The position numbers and the translations under genes are program-made. The notes beneath the pieces were generated by a model. It did no database searches. It was given only the letters and a program-made list of their open reading frames with translations, and was not told where the DNA came from. A stretch of DNA of 64,000 nucleotides from Algoriphagus oliviformis. Lineage in GTDB: Bacteria > Bacteroidota > Bacteroidia > Cytophagales > Cyclobacteriaceae. Positions 39,801 through 48,031 of the stretch are shown here, in pieces. How positions within the stretch are numbered: the stretch's first letter is position 1; each line of letters starts with the position of its first letter. The DNA lies in NCBI RefSeq assembly GCF_017254915.1, contig NZ_JAFKCT010000004.1:62001-126000 (forward strand), given 5' to 3'.

Positions 39801-41896
39801 GCCATCACGGCGATCGCTCCCTTTTCGGGCGTGATCACCCAATCTTCCCCTTGGGTATAAGCTGGAGTGAAAGCAGAGCCGTAGTCGCAGCCGTTGAAAA
39901 GCATGACGGGGTATTTGCCCTTGTTGGCATAGCCCAGCGTGGGATCGGAGGCAAAGCCGATCTCGATGTCGATCACCGTCGGCGAGCCGTGCCCAAAAAA
40001 CGTAAGCATGCTCCGGCCCTCGTTGAGGTCCCCGGAGATGTCGATCACCTCGACTACCGAGTTGGAGCGCTTGCGGTAGGTAGTCACATTGCCTCCGAGG
40101 AAGGGACCCTCCGCTACGGCCTTGAAGCCATTCAAAAACCCAAAATATCGCTCCAGCTCAAACTCCGACACCCCGCCGCTCAGGTGCACCAACTCTTTTT
40201 GCCAAGGCTCCGTCACCCCGACTTGGTCTTTTTCGATGGCCTTGTCCAGGTAGTCTTCCACCTGCTGGGAGGTTTTGGCAGGGATCCTTCCCACTGCCAT
40301 GGCTGGAAACAAAGGCCTCTCCGGATCGAGTCCAAGGACATACACATTGTCGGAGAAAGGATAGCCGCCCACCGGCACCAAGTCCTGAAAGGCAAAAGCC
40401 TGCGGGGCTTTCCGGTAGTACACGGTCTGGTTGTTGAGTCGGGCAGTAGAATATACCGCCAGCGACCTTGCCGCCAAAAAGAGGTGCGTGGGCTTGTGGA
40501 CGGGATAGTAGGCTTTCAGGAATTCGTACAAGGCCAGCGGGGATTTTTCCCCATAGGCAAACTGGTCATATAGCTCCTCCATCCGCACCGTCAAGGTATC
40601 GAAACCGCCTCCCAGCGAAGAGGCCCGGTGCTCGGCGTATTTCTTCAGGGGATTGGAATATTTCGAGCTGGGCTTTTCCAGCTCCCGATGACCGACGAGA
40701 ATGTAGTCCGCCGCCTGTGCGAGGTAGTTTTTGAACTTCACCGCTTGCATCGCTCCTACTTGGATGAGGCTTTGCTCCGGCTGCACCCAAATCTTGCTGG
40801 CCTGCCCCGGCACGGATGCCGCAAAACTCAGCGTCGTCCCGGACCTGGAGACCAAGACCTTTTGGACATTGTACAGGTTGGAGACATCCACGGCCACATA
40901 ATTCTGCTGCACTTGGGTGATCACTGCCCGCTGGCTGCCCACCGGGAAGTTCATCAGCCTGGCGGCAAAGTCCCCGCTCTGGATTGGTTTTCTGAAGGTG
41001 ATTTTGGCGTAGGCGATGGACATGTTATCCACCGACTCGGCTCCTTGGGGAGTGACCTTCACCACCAAAGTACCGTTGGCGTTGAAGTCGGACATCTGCA
41101 GGTCCAGTGTGAGCTGGGGATATTCGAACCCGCTGAAGCTGGCCTGGCTGAGTGTCCGCTGGGTTCCCGTCGCGGGCCCAGCGCTGATGACCGCCAGGTG
41201 GGGATGGTAGGATCTACCGACCAGGCCGATCTCCAACTTTGCCGTGCCGGTGCTGAGCAGCGTGCCGAGATTGGAAAACACCAGCTCCCGCGCCGATCCC
41301 TTGGTAATGTTAGTGCCCATCCAGCCCTCGCCCTGGTCATAGGTGGAGAGCCGGAATCCCAGCGCATATTCGGCCCCGAGAGAAAACTGGTCGGAAAGCA
41401 CCTGCAGCTGCTCGGTCTCAAAACTGGCCACTTGGGGCAGATTGGTCGCGGGCGCGGCACGCTGGGCCATGCGCTTGCCGGGGCTTCCCGGAGTGACTGT
41501 CAGGAAAAAGGCCGTGGTATCGGTGTAGAGGTTATAATAGGGATTGGGTACCGAGGGAAACTTCGAGTAGAGCCTCTTGTCCAGCTCGGCGTCGTTCCTG
41601 ATTCCGTAGAAGTCGATGAAATCTTGGGGATCGACCTTGCCGTCGCTTTCGCCTTCCACATGGATAGCCACTTCCTGGCCGCGATGGTACACGCGGATCA
41701 TCCGCGGATCTATGCTGGCGGTGTTGATCCCGGAGGCCTCTAGCGAAGCGGCGGAGATGCGGTAGATCCCGTCTTGGGCAGTGGGGATCTTATAGTAGGT
41801 ATTGGAGTAGTCGTACCAAACCGGGAGCTGCGCCCAAGCGGCCTGGCTCGTAAAAACCAAAAGAAGGAAACAGATCAAGGTATTTTTCACGCTCAT
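36872..41896 (-). CDS. porU: Type IX secretion system sortase PorU
   Basis: The 1674-residue protein has a signal peptide ending SQAAWAQ. It carries a peptidase C25 (gingipain-like) domain with the catalytic His in TFFGHGSPTVIDIEIG (about residue 635) and Cys in MLFNGCDYGSAFTP (about residue 670). The long C-terminal half is Ig-like, ending in a T9SS sorting domain (YPYPNPFSTSVRFVFTLTG, TVTGKVVREI, YAWDGRDEFGDQLANGVYIY). PorU cleaves the C-terminal sorting domain of T9SS cargo and attaches it at the cell surface. It is overlapped 4 bp by porV. At over 1600 residues it is longer than the roughly 1150-residue P. gingivalis enzyme, mainly in the Ig-like part. Confidence 0.93.
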   Translation of the reverse strand: MSVKNTLICFLLLVFTSQAAWAQLPVWYDYSNTYYKIPTAQDGIYRISAASLEASGINTASIDPRMIRVYHRGQEVAIHVEGESDGKVDPQDFIDFYGIRNDAELDKRLYSKFPSVPNPYYNLYTDTTAFFLTVTPGSPGKRMAQRAAPATNLPQVASFETEQLQVLSDQFSLGAEYALGFRLSTYDQGEGWMGTNITKGSARELVFSNLGTLLSTGTAKLEIGLVGRSYHPHLAVISAGPATGTQRTLSQASFSGFEYPQLTLDLQMSDFNANGTLVVKVTPQGAESVDNMSIAYAKITFRKPIQSGDFAARLMNFPVGSQRAVITQVQQNYVAVDVSNLYNVQKVLVSRSGTTLSFAASVPGQASKIWVQPEQSLIQVGAMQAVKFKNYLAQAADYILVGHRELEKPSSKYSNPLKKYAEHRASSLGGGFDTLTVRMEELYDQFAYGEKSPLALYEFLKAYYPVHKPTHLFLAARSLAVYSTARLNNQTVYYRKAPQAFAFQDLVPVGGYPFSDNVYVLGLDPERPLFPAMAVGRIPAKTSQQVEDYLDKAIEKDQVGVTEPWQKELVHLSGGVSEFELERYFGFLNGFKAVAEGPFLGGNVTTYRKRSNSVVEVIDISGDLNEGRSMLTFFGHGSPTVIDIEIGFASDPTLGYANKGKYPVMLFNGCDYGSAFTPAYTQGEDWVITPEKGAIAVMANSSIGVDVYLRRYSDAFYRYAFSDSSMIYRTVGEVKMNAERNFVELYGTSPLNYSHMEQMIMFGDPGVRMFPANKPDYAVKVEEVALGTFDDSPLSAISDSLKLSFVVRNLGITHPDSLDFKVSRTLPDGTMVSFDPVKIPALDRADTLVFSVPNFLVDAAGENQFTISLNTARTVEEMTYANNSVVYSAFIPLSGTINLFPADFGIVSQKEIKLLTQAPGKLTESRTIVVQLDTTFNFNSAYRKEIRSTTAGLVEWPVSLLAGSDSTTYYWRSRYEEPKAGETDAWTNSSFSFIPNTGNGWTQRENEQLDQSGLENIALDASRSSWQYISQKTGIEVFTVGAAVDSLNFRNTQFYYDQVPQIIDNVNNANSRLCPNGSLGLVAIDQKTLLPYLAIPVPGFDILDSRACGRVPQMIQSIQNAWITTPGNNMLQEYTAGVRPGDYVVIFSVGNVTFDAWPERAYQSLKEFGANEATLRTLKTGDPYILYGRKGMRAGEAIEIVGNPNFAVPPSQQTLSFESEVEGYLTKGVILTPKIGPASAWERFFQNVNARSWINEEQFTGFDILGVRESGEEELLLGRVLDTEIDLSSISPASYPYLRLRYSMDDPNSTQPAQLDKWQVNFEGVPEGVLLEKNPGDRIRLREGQSAKIDFVFKNASVYSFLDSIQVDWKMTNKTTNKVENFSRKFAAVKAGEQFEFSVEFNSVGRAGETELEVFANPRILREQTYRNNLIDLGVAFEVEGDNSTSLLDVNFDGIYIMDGDLVSPNVMVTALLKNDQTLLYKTDTLGMEIFVKKNCEGCQFEKINFSNPNLSWTPASEDEDFRVSFVPGPLEDGLYTLRIANEDSPQPYEITFEVVNESQISNFYPYPNPFSTSVRFVFTLTGSEIPDEIKIQIMTVTGKVVREILQNELGAIRIGNNITEYAWDGRDEFGDQLANGVYIYRVLVRKNGQFMEHRPTAGDRGFTKGYGKMYLLR

Positions 41897-43017
41897 CGCT
41901 CCCAGGAATTAAATTTTCTGAAATCATCCGCAAGCTTTTCCAAGCTGACCTTCACGCTGAAAATATGTGAATAGGGACTCTCGGACACATCTCCAAGATC
42001 CGAGAGCGCATAATCGATCTGAAAGCGCTCACTGAGGACCACGCCAAGACCCACAGCCGGGAGATAGCTCAGCGACTTTTCTCCCTGGAAGTCCTTGATG
42101 TATTGGAAATTGCTCACCCCACCGCGCAGGTAGGCCAGCTGCTTGAAGCCCAGCTCCAGGCCAAATCTTGGGTCTACGCTGAAGGCCGAGTTGGAAATCA
42201 GCGTATTCCTCTCCCCGTCAAAGGTGGTCTCCAAGTCCAATGCCGTCAAAAGCGAAAACTTTTCTCCCAGCTTCCAATCGTAGGCAATGCTGGCGATGGC
42301 CTTGGGCAGGGTGATTTCCACGGTGTTTAGCGGAATTTCATTGTTGGTCTGGGAGTAAACATCCCGCACGAGGTCGGCGTCATGTGTCCAGGCATTGTAG
42401 GTGGTGGTGATGTCGCGCACCATCAGGCCTAGGGTCATGCGCTTGTGCAGGTATATGCCGCCGACGTCGAGCCCAAAACCCCAGGCCTGCGCAAACTTGC
42501 CGACGTTGCGGTGGATGATTTTGGCGTTGGCGCCCAGTTTGATTTTCTCCGAAAAGTCCCGCGCAAAGCTCAGCAGCAGGGCATAGTCCGCAGCGTTGAA
42601 AAACTGGATATTGTTGTAGTTGATCGCGCCATTGGCGTCGTAGAGAAAGCGCGTGTCAGGAATGTCGTCCACACCAAAGCGGATCAGCGAAGCTGCGACT
42701 TGGTTTTGGTCACCGAGCGGCGTGCTAAACCCCAAGTAGTCGTATTGGGCTATGCCTGCGAAATACTCCGCATGCATGAGTGAAAACTCGTATTCGTGCC
42801 GGATCGCAGTAAGCGCTGCGGGATTCCAATAGGCGGCGGTGACGTCCCTGACCGCCCCGACCTGCGCCCCTCCCATCCCCAGAGCCCTTGCCCCCACACC
42901 TATGCTCAGGAACTCGTTGGAATACTTCGGGGTGAGATCCTGGGAGAAAGCTTCCCCCATCCACAATCCAGGGAAGAGGCAAAGCGAAAGCAGGATCAAA
43001 AATCGGGTGTGGCTCAT
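41893..43017 (-). CDS. porV: Type IX secretion system outer membrane protein PorV (LptO)
   Basis: The ATG at 43017 (374 aa) begins a good signal peptide (HTRFLILLSLCLFPGLWM, ending AFSQ). The 50-codon upstream extension of the frame is not signal-like and is rejected. Family features are FLSIGVGARALGMGGAQVG, VTAAYWNPAAL, the barrel strands, and a C-terminal FSVKVSLEKL. PorV is the FadL-type outer membrane partner that receives T9SS cargo and is needed for PorU activity. The porV-porU pair with an ATGA overlap is the standard arrangement. Confidence 0.93.
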   Translation of the reverse strand: MSHTRFLILLSLCLFPGLWMGEAFSQDLTPKYSNEFLSIGVGARALGMGGAQVGAVRDVTAAYWNPAALTAIRHEYEFSLMHAEYFAGIAQYDYLGFSTPLGDQNQVAASLIRFGVDDIPDTRFLYDANGAINYNNIQFFNAADYALLLSFARDFSEKIKLGANAKIIHRNVGKFAQAWGFGLDVGGIYLHKRMTLGLMVRDITTTYNAWTHDADLVRDVYSQTNNEIPLNTVEITLPKAIASIAYDWKLGEKFSLLTALDLETTFDGERNTLISNSAFSVDPRFGLELGFKQLAYLRGGVSNFQYIKDFQGEKSLSYLPAVGLGVVLSERFQIDYALSDLGDVSESPYSHIFSVKVSLEKLADDFRKFNSWER

Positions 43018-43378
43018 TTGTCCGACAAAATAATCCAATTTCAAAAACTCCCCATAGAGCCAGCGCTTTTTAATTGAACTAAGGCCTCTGCGCTGTACAC
43101 AGACGGACACTTTTATGTCACACACGTGGACATTCCAGCAGACTGAAAGGAAAGGCCAGCAATCCACCCCAAAAAACCGGAGTTTTTTGGACTATTCAAA
43201 AAAGTCGTTTTTGGGGCAGATAAGGCGTCTTTTCCAGAACTCTGCCATCCCCAGCGCTTAGTTTTTGCAAGGAATTAGGCTATACAAGGTAGCTTGGAAA
43301 ACTTTGGTACTATTTTTCTTTTATCCCTGGCAAGTGAAACGAATACCACGCGCTGCAAGGGCGCTAAATCATCCAACC
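43018..43378. other. Divergent intergenic region between porV and padR
   Basis: No gene is seen in these 361 bp. It contains CCAAAAAA-CCGGAG-TTTTTTGG (43169-43190), an inverted repeat of operator or terminator size, followed by another A/T-rich run at 43197-43213. Promoters of porV and padR must lie here; I see no convincing TTTG/TAnnTTTG pair. Confidence 0.4.
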
Positions 43379-43708
43379 ATGAACGTCGCCAACACTCAGA
43401 TTCAAATGCGCAAAGGACTCTTGGAGTTTTGCGTGTTGCACATCATCTCCCGGGGCGAGGTCTATACCTCAGACTTGATCGAAGAGCTCACCCAGGCTCA
43501 GATGATCGTGGTCGAGGGCACCCTCTATCCCCTGCTCAACCGGCTCAAATCTGCCGAACTCGTCACTTATCGTTGGGTAGAGTCCGAAGCCGGACCGCCT
43601 CGGAAATACTACTCCATCACCGAGGAGGGGAAAAACTTCCTGCTCACCCTGTCCGACACCTGGGCTTCCCTGGTCAATTCCACGAATGAAATCACCTCCA
43701 AGAATTGA
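43379..43708 (+). CDS. PadR-family transcriptional regulator
   Basis: The protein is 109 residues from ATG 43379. A 38-codon upstream extension is ignored because the PadR winged helix starts immediately after the ATG: TQIQMRKGLLEFCVLHIISR, YTSDLIEELTQAQMIVVEGT, LYPLLNRLKSAELVTYRW, GPPRKYYSITEEGKNFLLTL. It is 29 bp upstream of the PspC-domain gene. PadR-PspC pairs are common in Bacteroidota, so it very likely controls its neighbour and itself. Confidence 0.92.
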   Translation: MNVANTQIQMRKGLLEFCVLHIISRGEVYTSDLIEELTQAQMIVVEGTLYPLLNRLKSAELVTYRWVESEAGPPRKYYSITEEGKNFLLTLSDTWASLVNSTNEITSKN

Positions 43709-43737
43709 TCCCGAAGCGACCCTAAACTAGACTCACC

Positions 43738-45696
43738 ATGAAAAAGACGATAAGCATCAACATCTCCGGCATTCTCTTCCACATCGAAGAAGACGGCTAC
43801 GACACCCTGAGAAAATACCTCGACGCGATCAACAGGCACTTTTCCAACTACAAGGAAAACCACGAGATCATCTCCGACATCGAAAACCGCATCGCGGAGA
43901 TCTTCCTGAGCAACCTGAAAAACAACAAGCAGGTCATCACCGCCGAAAACGTGGACAAACTCATCGAAAAGATGGGCACCATCGCGGACTTTGTGGTAGA
44001 AGAGGAAAAGGAAGAAATCCTGCAAGACGAGGGGGACTCCACCCAAGAGGACTTCTACAAATATGTGGCCCCTCCCGGCAGCGAATCCGGCGGCTACAAA
44101 AAACTGAAGCGCCTGGAAAACAAAAAAATCCTCGGCGGCGTGTGCGCCGGCATCGCCAACTATTTCTCCGTGGATCCACTGTGGACCCGACTGATCGCCA
44201 TCCTGCTGCTCTTCAGTGGCAACCTGAATTTCCGTCCGGGATTTCTGGACATCTTTCCTTTTGACAACTTCCGTGTCAACCTCAGCTTCGGCTTCTTTGC
44301 CGTAGTCGCCTACATCGTGCTGTGGATCATCCTGCCGGTCTCCTACGAGATGACCGAGGACACCAAGATCAAGAAGCTCTTCCGAAATCCCGACGACAAA
44401 GTCCTGGGAGGCGTGTCCAGCGGTCTGGGGGCCTATTTCGGCGTAGAGGTCGTCTATGTCAGACTGGCTTTTGTACTGCTGGCCTTCGCCGGTGGATCTG
44501 GCATCCTGATCTACCTCATCCTCTGGATCATCACGCCTGTGGCAAGCTCCATCACCGAGCGCATCAAGATGAAAGGCGGCGAGATCACCCTGGACAGCAT
44601 CGACTCCACGATCAAGGAAAGCATCAATCCCATTCCCCAAGCTCCCGAGTCCCAGACCAGAAAGATCCTGATGGCTCCCTTCCGGGTACTGGGCAAGGTC
44701 ATTGACGCCATCGGTTCGGCATTGGGTCCCTTGGGCAAATTCCTCGGAAACGTCATCCGGGTGATCTTTGGACTGATCATCTTCTTCATCGGCCTGTCGC
44801 TGACCATCACACCTTTGATCGCCTTGGCGGCTTACTTCGGGGTGACCGACGCGGACTATAGAGTCCTGATGGACAACTTCCCCATCGAGCTCTTCACCGA
44901 CATGGTACCGCTCTGGCTGGTGTTCTCCAGCATCGGGCTGGTGATCATCCCGGGCATCATCATCTTGCTCCTTGGCTTGAGTGTGCTGGCGCAAAAGAAC
45001 CTGATCGGAGGACGTTTTGGACTGGTAGCGCTTGGAGTCTGGCTGCTCTGCGTGGGGATCTCCATCTTCCAAATCCCAAAAATCGTCGCACAATTCAAGG
45101 AGGAAAACTGGCATAGAACCGAGGCGGCCCTTCCAGTCTCCGCCGGCACGCTAGTCCTGAAGCTCAACGACATGGAAGACGAGCCTACCTTCAACCACGT
45201 GAATCTGAGAATCGAAGGGACAGAAGACAGCACGGTCAACCTGCTGGAGGAGTATTTCTCCCGAGGCCGTACCAAAACCGAAGCATTGGCCAACGCGCAG
45301 AAGTTCCAGTACTCCTACTCCGTGATGGATTCCGTGGTGACTTTCAACGAAGGCTTCGACATCAGCAGTCTCGGCCAGTTTAGAGACCAAAAGGTCAACC
45401 TCACCCTTCAAGTGCCTTTCGACCGTCCATTCATCATGGAAAGATCCCTGCTGGACATCCTCCGAAACACCATCTACGCCAACGGCTACCGGTCTTCGGA
45501 TGTCAGCTCCAGCGCCGTTTGGGTGTTCAACGAAGGAGGCCTCGTTTGCCTGACCTGTCCTAGGAAAAACCGGGAATCGGAAAACTGGGACCAGTGGGAC
45601 GAGGATGAAAAGCCCCAGCTCGACTCCCTACAGAAGTCTCAGCTGGACAGCGCTTCCCGCGCAAAATTCGACTCGGCGTACTTTATGAAAGACTAA
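43738..45696 (+). CDS. PspC-domain membrane protein with tandem PspC domains
   Basis: The 652-residue protein has an N-terminal cytoplasmic region (KKTISINISGILFHIEEDGY) and two PspC domains (about 122-195, KKILGGVCAGIANYFSVDPL; and about 218-275, DKVLGGVSSGLGAYFGVEVV). Further transmembrane helices follow (about 340-450) and then a soluble C-terminal domain of about 200 residues. PspC is part of envelope-stress responses. It is paired with PadR upstream and followed by a strong terminator. Confidence 0.9.
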   Translation: MKKTISINISGILFHIEEDGYDTLRKYLDAINRHFSNYKENHEIISDIENRIAEIFLSNLKNNKQVITAENVDKLIEKMGTIADFVVEEEKEEILQDEGDSTQEDFYKYVAPPGSESGGYKKLKRLENKKILGGVCAGIANYFSVDPLWTRLIAILLLFSGNLNFRPGFLDIFPFDNFRVNLSFGFFAVVAYIVLWIILPVSYEMTEDTKIKKLFRNPDDKVLGGVSSGLGAYFGVEVVYVRLAFVLLAFAGGSGILIYLILWIITPVASSITERIKMKGGEITLDSIDSTIKESINPIPQAPESQTRKILMAPFRVLGKVIDAIGSALGPLGKFLGNVIRVIFGLIIFFIGLSLTITPLIALAAYFGVTDADYRVLMDNFPIELFTDMVPLWLVFSSIGLVIIPGIIILLLGLSVLAQKNLIGGRFGLVALGVWLLCVGISIFQIPKIVAQFKEENWHRTEAALPVSAGTLVLKLNDMEDEPTFNHVNLRIEGTEDSTVNLLEEYFSRGRTKTEALANAQKFQYSYSVMDSVVTFNEGFDISSLGQFRDQKVNLTLQVPFDRPFIMERSLLDILRNTIYANGYRSSDVSSSAVWVFNEGGLVCLTCPRKNRESENWDQWDEDEKPQLDSLQKSQLDSASRAKFDSAYFMKD

Positions 45697-45720
45697 GCTT
45701 CCCCCCAACTAGCGATAGAA

Positions 45721-45750
45721 AGAGACACCCCAGAAGGTGTCTCTTTTTTT
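45721..45750 (+). terminator. Rho-independent terminator of the padR-pspC operon
   Basis: AGAGACACC (45721-45729) pairs perfectly with GGTGTCTCT (45736-45744) over a 6-nt loop and is followed by seven T residues. It lies 25 bp after the stop codon. Confidence 0.95.
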
Positions 45751-45778
45751 GTATCTTATTTTCCAAACCCAAAATCAC

Positions 45779-47179
45779 ATGAATGTCACGGTAAAATTCC
45801 TCGGCGGAGCGGGTGCAGTCACCGGCTCCAAATACCTCATCGATCTGGGAGACTTCGAATTCCTGGTGGATTGTGGGCTTTTTCAGGGCCCTAGGGAGCT
45901 CCGGGAAAGAAACTGGGACGACTTCCCCATGGCTCTGGAGCAGCTGGACGCCGTAGTCCTCACCCACGCCCATCTCGACCACATCGGCTACCTGCCCAAG
46001 CTGGTCAAGCAAGGCTTCAAAGGCCCGATCTATTGCACGGAAGCCACCGCTGAGCTGGCCAAGATCCTGCTCTTGGACTCCGGGAAACTTCAGGAGGAAG
46101 AAGCGGAGTTTGCCCGCAAAAAGGGCTACTCTCGCCACGAGATTCCCCAGCCTCTGTACACTATGGAGGATGCCGAGGCCGTTTTTCCGCTCTTTGTCCC
46201 CCAGCCATTTGACAAGCCTGTGTCTATCCGCCCGGGTGTGGTGCTGACCTACTTCCACGCCGGCCATATCCTAGGAGCAGCCATCGCCAAAATTGTGATC
46301 CAAGGCGACTCACAGCGCAAAAGGCTGGTATTCTCCGGAGACCTCGGCCGCTTCAATGACCCTTTGCTTTTTCCTCCCACCTTGGTTCCCAAGGCCGACA
46401 TACTCTGGATGGAGTCCACCTATGGCGACCGCGTCGCCCCCAGCAGCCGACCCGAAGACGAGCTTGCCCGTGCTATTCGGGATACCTTTGACCGGGGCGG
46501 ACTGGTCGTGATCCCTGCCTTCGCCGTGGGACGAACCCAGCTTTTGCTCTACCACCTCTACCAGCTGATGGAAAAAGGGAAAATCCCGAAAGTACCCATC
46601 TACCTGGACAGCCCCATGGCGATAGAGACTACCAAGCTCTACTTGGATTTCCACACCGACCATCGCCTCTCCGCGATGCTGGAGGAAGAGCCCGAGCATG
46701 CCTTTCGCCATCCCCAGCTCCACTACGTGCAGAAGCAGGAACAGTCCGTGGCGCTCAATGAATTTCGGGGACGGGCCATCATCATCTCTGCCAGTGGTAT
46801 GGCGACTGGGGGGCGGGTTTTGCACCATCTTTTCCACCGTCTTCCAGACGAGAAAAACGGTGTCGTCATCGTCGGCTTCCAAGCCGAGGGCACGCGGGGA
46901 AGGCGGCTGCTGGACGGCGAGTCCAGCGTGAAGATCTACGGAAGCGAGATTCCCGTCAAAGCCAAAATCTACCACATCGAAGGCTTGTCCGCCCATGCCG
47001 ACCAAAACGAGCTGATGGACTGGGCGGAAGGTTTCAGCGACAGTCCCAAGCGCGTCTTCATCGTACACGGGGAGGAAGAAAGCGCCCAGGCGCTGAGCTT
47101 CAAGCTCAAGGAAGAATTGGGATGGAACACGGTCATTCCGCAATACTTGGAATCATTTGTGCTCTTTGAAGGGATCTAA
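45779..47179 (+). CDS. Beta-CASP metallo-beta-lactamase-fold hydrolase (CPSF73/YSH1-like)
   Basis: The protein is 466 residues from ATG 45779 (an upstream TTG at 45737 lies inside the terminator hairpin). The motif LTHAHLDHIGYLPKL gives His63, His65, Asp67, His68. Later metal and beta-CASP motifs are FHAGHILGAAIAKIVI, SGDLGRF, WMESTYGDR, ISASGMATGGRVLHHL and AHADQNELMDW. The family includes RNA endonucleases and exonucleases of the CPSF-73 type; an RNA-processing role is likely but not proven. The next gene starts 11 bp after the stop. Confidence 0.92.
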   Translation: MNVTVKFLGGAGAVTGSKYLIDLGDFEFLVDCGLFQGPRELRERNWDDFPMALEQLDAVVLTHAHLDHIGYLPKLVKQGFKGPIYCTEATAELAKILLLDSGKLQEEEAEFARKKGYSRHEIPQPLYTMEDAEAVFPLFVPQPFDKPVSIRPGVVLTYFHAGHILGAAIAKIVIQGDSQRKRLVFSGDLGRFNDPLLFPPTLVPKADILWMESTYGDRVAPSSRPEDELARAIRDTFDRGGLVVIPAFAVGRTQLLLYHLYQLMEKGKIPKVPIYLDSPMAIETTKLYLDFHTDHRLSAMLEEEPEHAFRHPQLHYVQKQEQSVALNEFRGRAIIISASGMATGGRVLHHLFHRLPDEKNGVVIVGFQAEGTRGRRLLDGESSVKIYGSEIPVKAKIYHIEGLSAHADQNELMDWAEGFSDSPKRVFIVHGEEESAQALSFKLKEELGWNTVIPQYLESFVLFEGI

Positions 47180-47190
47180 CCCCCACAAAA

Positions 47191-47655
47191 ATGAAAAGGC
47201 TACTTCTCTCCTTGCTTGCGGTCCTCGTCCTGGGGACCACGCAAAACTGCAAACCCTACAAACCCGAAGGCCAAGGCATCACCGGAACCCTGACCTGGGT
47301 AGAAGGCAACCAAATGCCCTCAATCAGTGATGGGGATAATACGGAAGCGAAAGCCTCCGCCAAGGGAATCCAAAGAACCGTGAGAATCTATCCACTGGTC
47401 AAATTTCAAGATCTGAAAGTAGAAGAAGGCCTGTACACTGCGATTGCCGAAAAACCACTGACAGAAGTAGAAAGCGACGAAAATGGCACCTATTCCGTCC
47501 AGCTCAGCCCAGGTAGATATTCTGTCTTTGTGGTCGAGAAAGGCGGCCTCTTCGCAAACATTTTTGATGGCGAGGGCTATGTGCAGCCTGTGACCGTCAA
47601 GGAAAGCGAATGGACGCTTTTGGATATCGAGGTGAATTATAAGGCGGTGTATTAA
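47191..47655 (+). CDS. Small exported protein, probable lipoprotein, unknown function
   Basis: The 154-residue protein has an N-terminal hydrophobic signal (residues 4-17) followed by TTQNCKPYK; Cys20 could be lipidated although the -3 residue is not the usual Leu. The rest has a carboxypeptidase-regulatory-like beta-sandwich appearance (GTYSVQLSPGRYSVFVVEKG). Start 11 bp after the beta-CASP gene, so it is probably cotranscribed. Function unknown. Confidence 0.7.
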   Translation: MKRLLLSLLAVLVLGTTQNCKPYKPEGQGITGTLTWVEGNQMPSISDGDNTEAKASAKGIQRTVRIYPLVKFQDLKVEEGLYTAIAEKPLTEVESDENGTYSVQLSPGRYSVFVVEKGGLFANIFDGEGYVQPVTVKESEWTLLDIEVNYKAVY

Positions 47656-47712
47656 ATTCACGCCTAACAAAAACCATTTTCCCAACATCCATTTTTCCCT
47701 ATTAAAACTCCA

Positions 47713-47964
47713 ATGTTCATCGAACTAGAAGTCAAACTTGGCATCATCGTCCATGGCTATACTGCCGAAAACAGAGAGATTGAAGAAGTCTGCCAAGAAC
47801 CCGAGTTTGTCAAAAAGATCGTCGCGATTGACCGCATCCAGTCCATCAGTGAAAAGTACATCTTGGTCAAATCCTCGCATGAGCGAGTGATGTATTGGGA
47901 ATACAAAGGCACGATGGAGGAGCTGAAGCAAAGAATGCTGGCCGCCGACATCAAGATAGCTTAG
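47713..47964 (+). CDS. Small protein of unknown function
   Basis: The 83-residue protein MFIELEVKLGIIVHGYTAEN... has a regular hydrophobic pattern (VKKIVAIDRIQSISEKYILV) and ends in a helix (GTMEELKQRMLAADIKIA). It is 57 bp after the preceding gene and just before the terminator shared with clpC. It is soluble and acidic, with no family recognised. It is kept because its composition matches real genes nearby. Confidence 0.6.
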   Translation: MFIELEVKLGIIVHGYTAENREIEEVCQEPEFVKKIVAIDRIQSISEKYILVKSSHERVMYWEYKGTMEELKQRMLAADIKIA

Positions 47965-47978
47965 ACAGCAAAAACGAA

Positions 47979-48008
47979 AAGCCCCGAAAACTATCATTTC
48001 CAGGGCTT
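47979..48008. terminator. Bidirectional terminator between the small gene and clpC
   Basis: AAGCCCC (47979-47985) and GGGCTT (48003-48008), extended by GAAA/TTTC pairing inside, form a stem with one bulge. Read on the minus strand it is followed by TTCGTTTTT, so it mainly serves clpC. Confidence 0.75.
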
Positions 48009-48031
48009 CACTTTTATTGCTTTACTTCGCT

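Noticed and set aside
43609..45114. 501-residue minus-strand frame antisense to the PspC gene
   Set aside because: It is an artefact of codon bias in the real gene; its composition is highly acidic and low in complexity.
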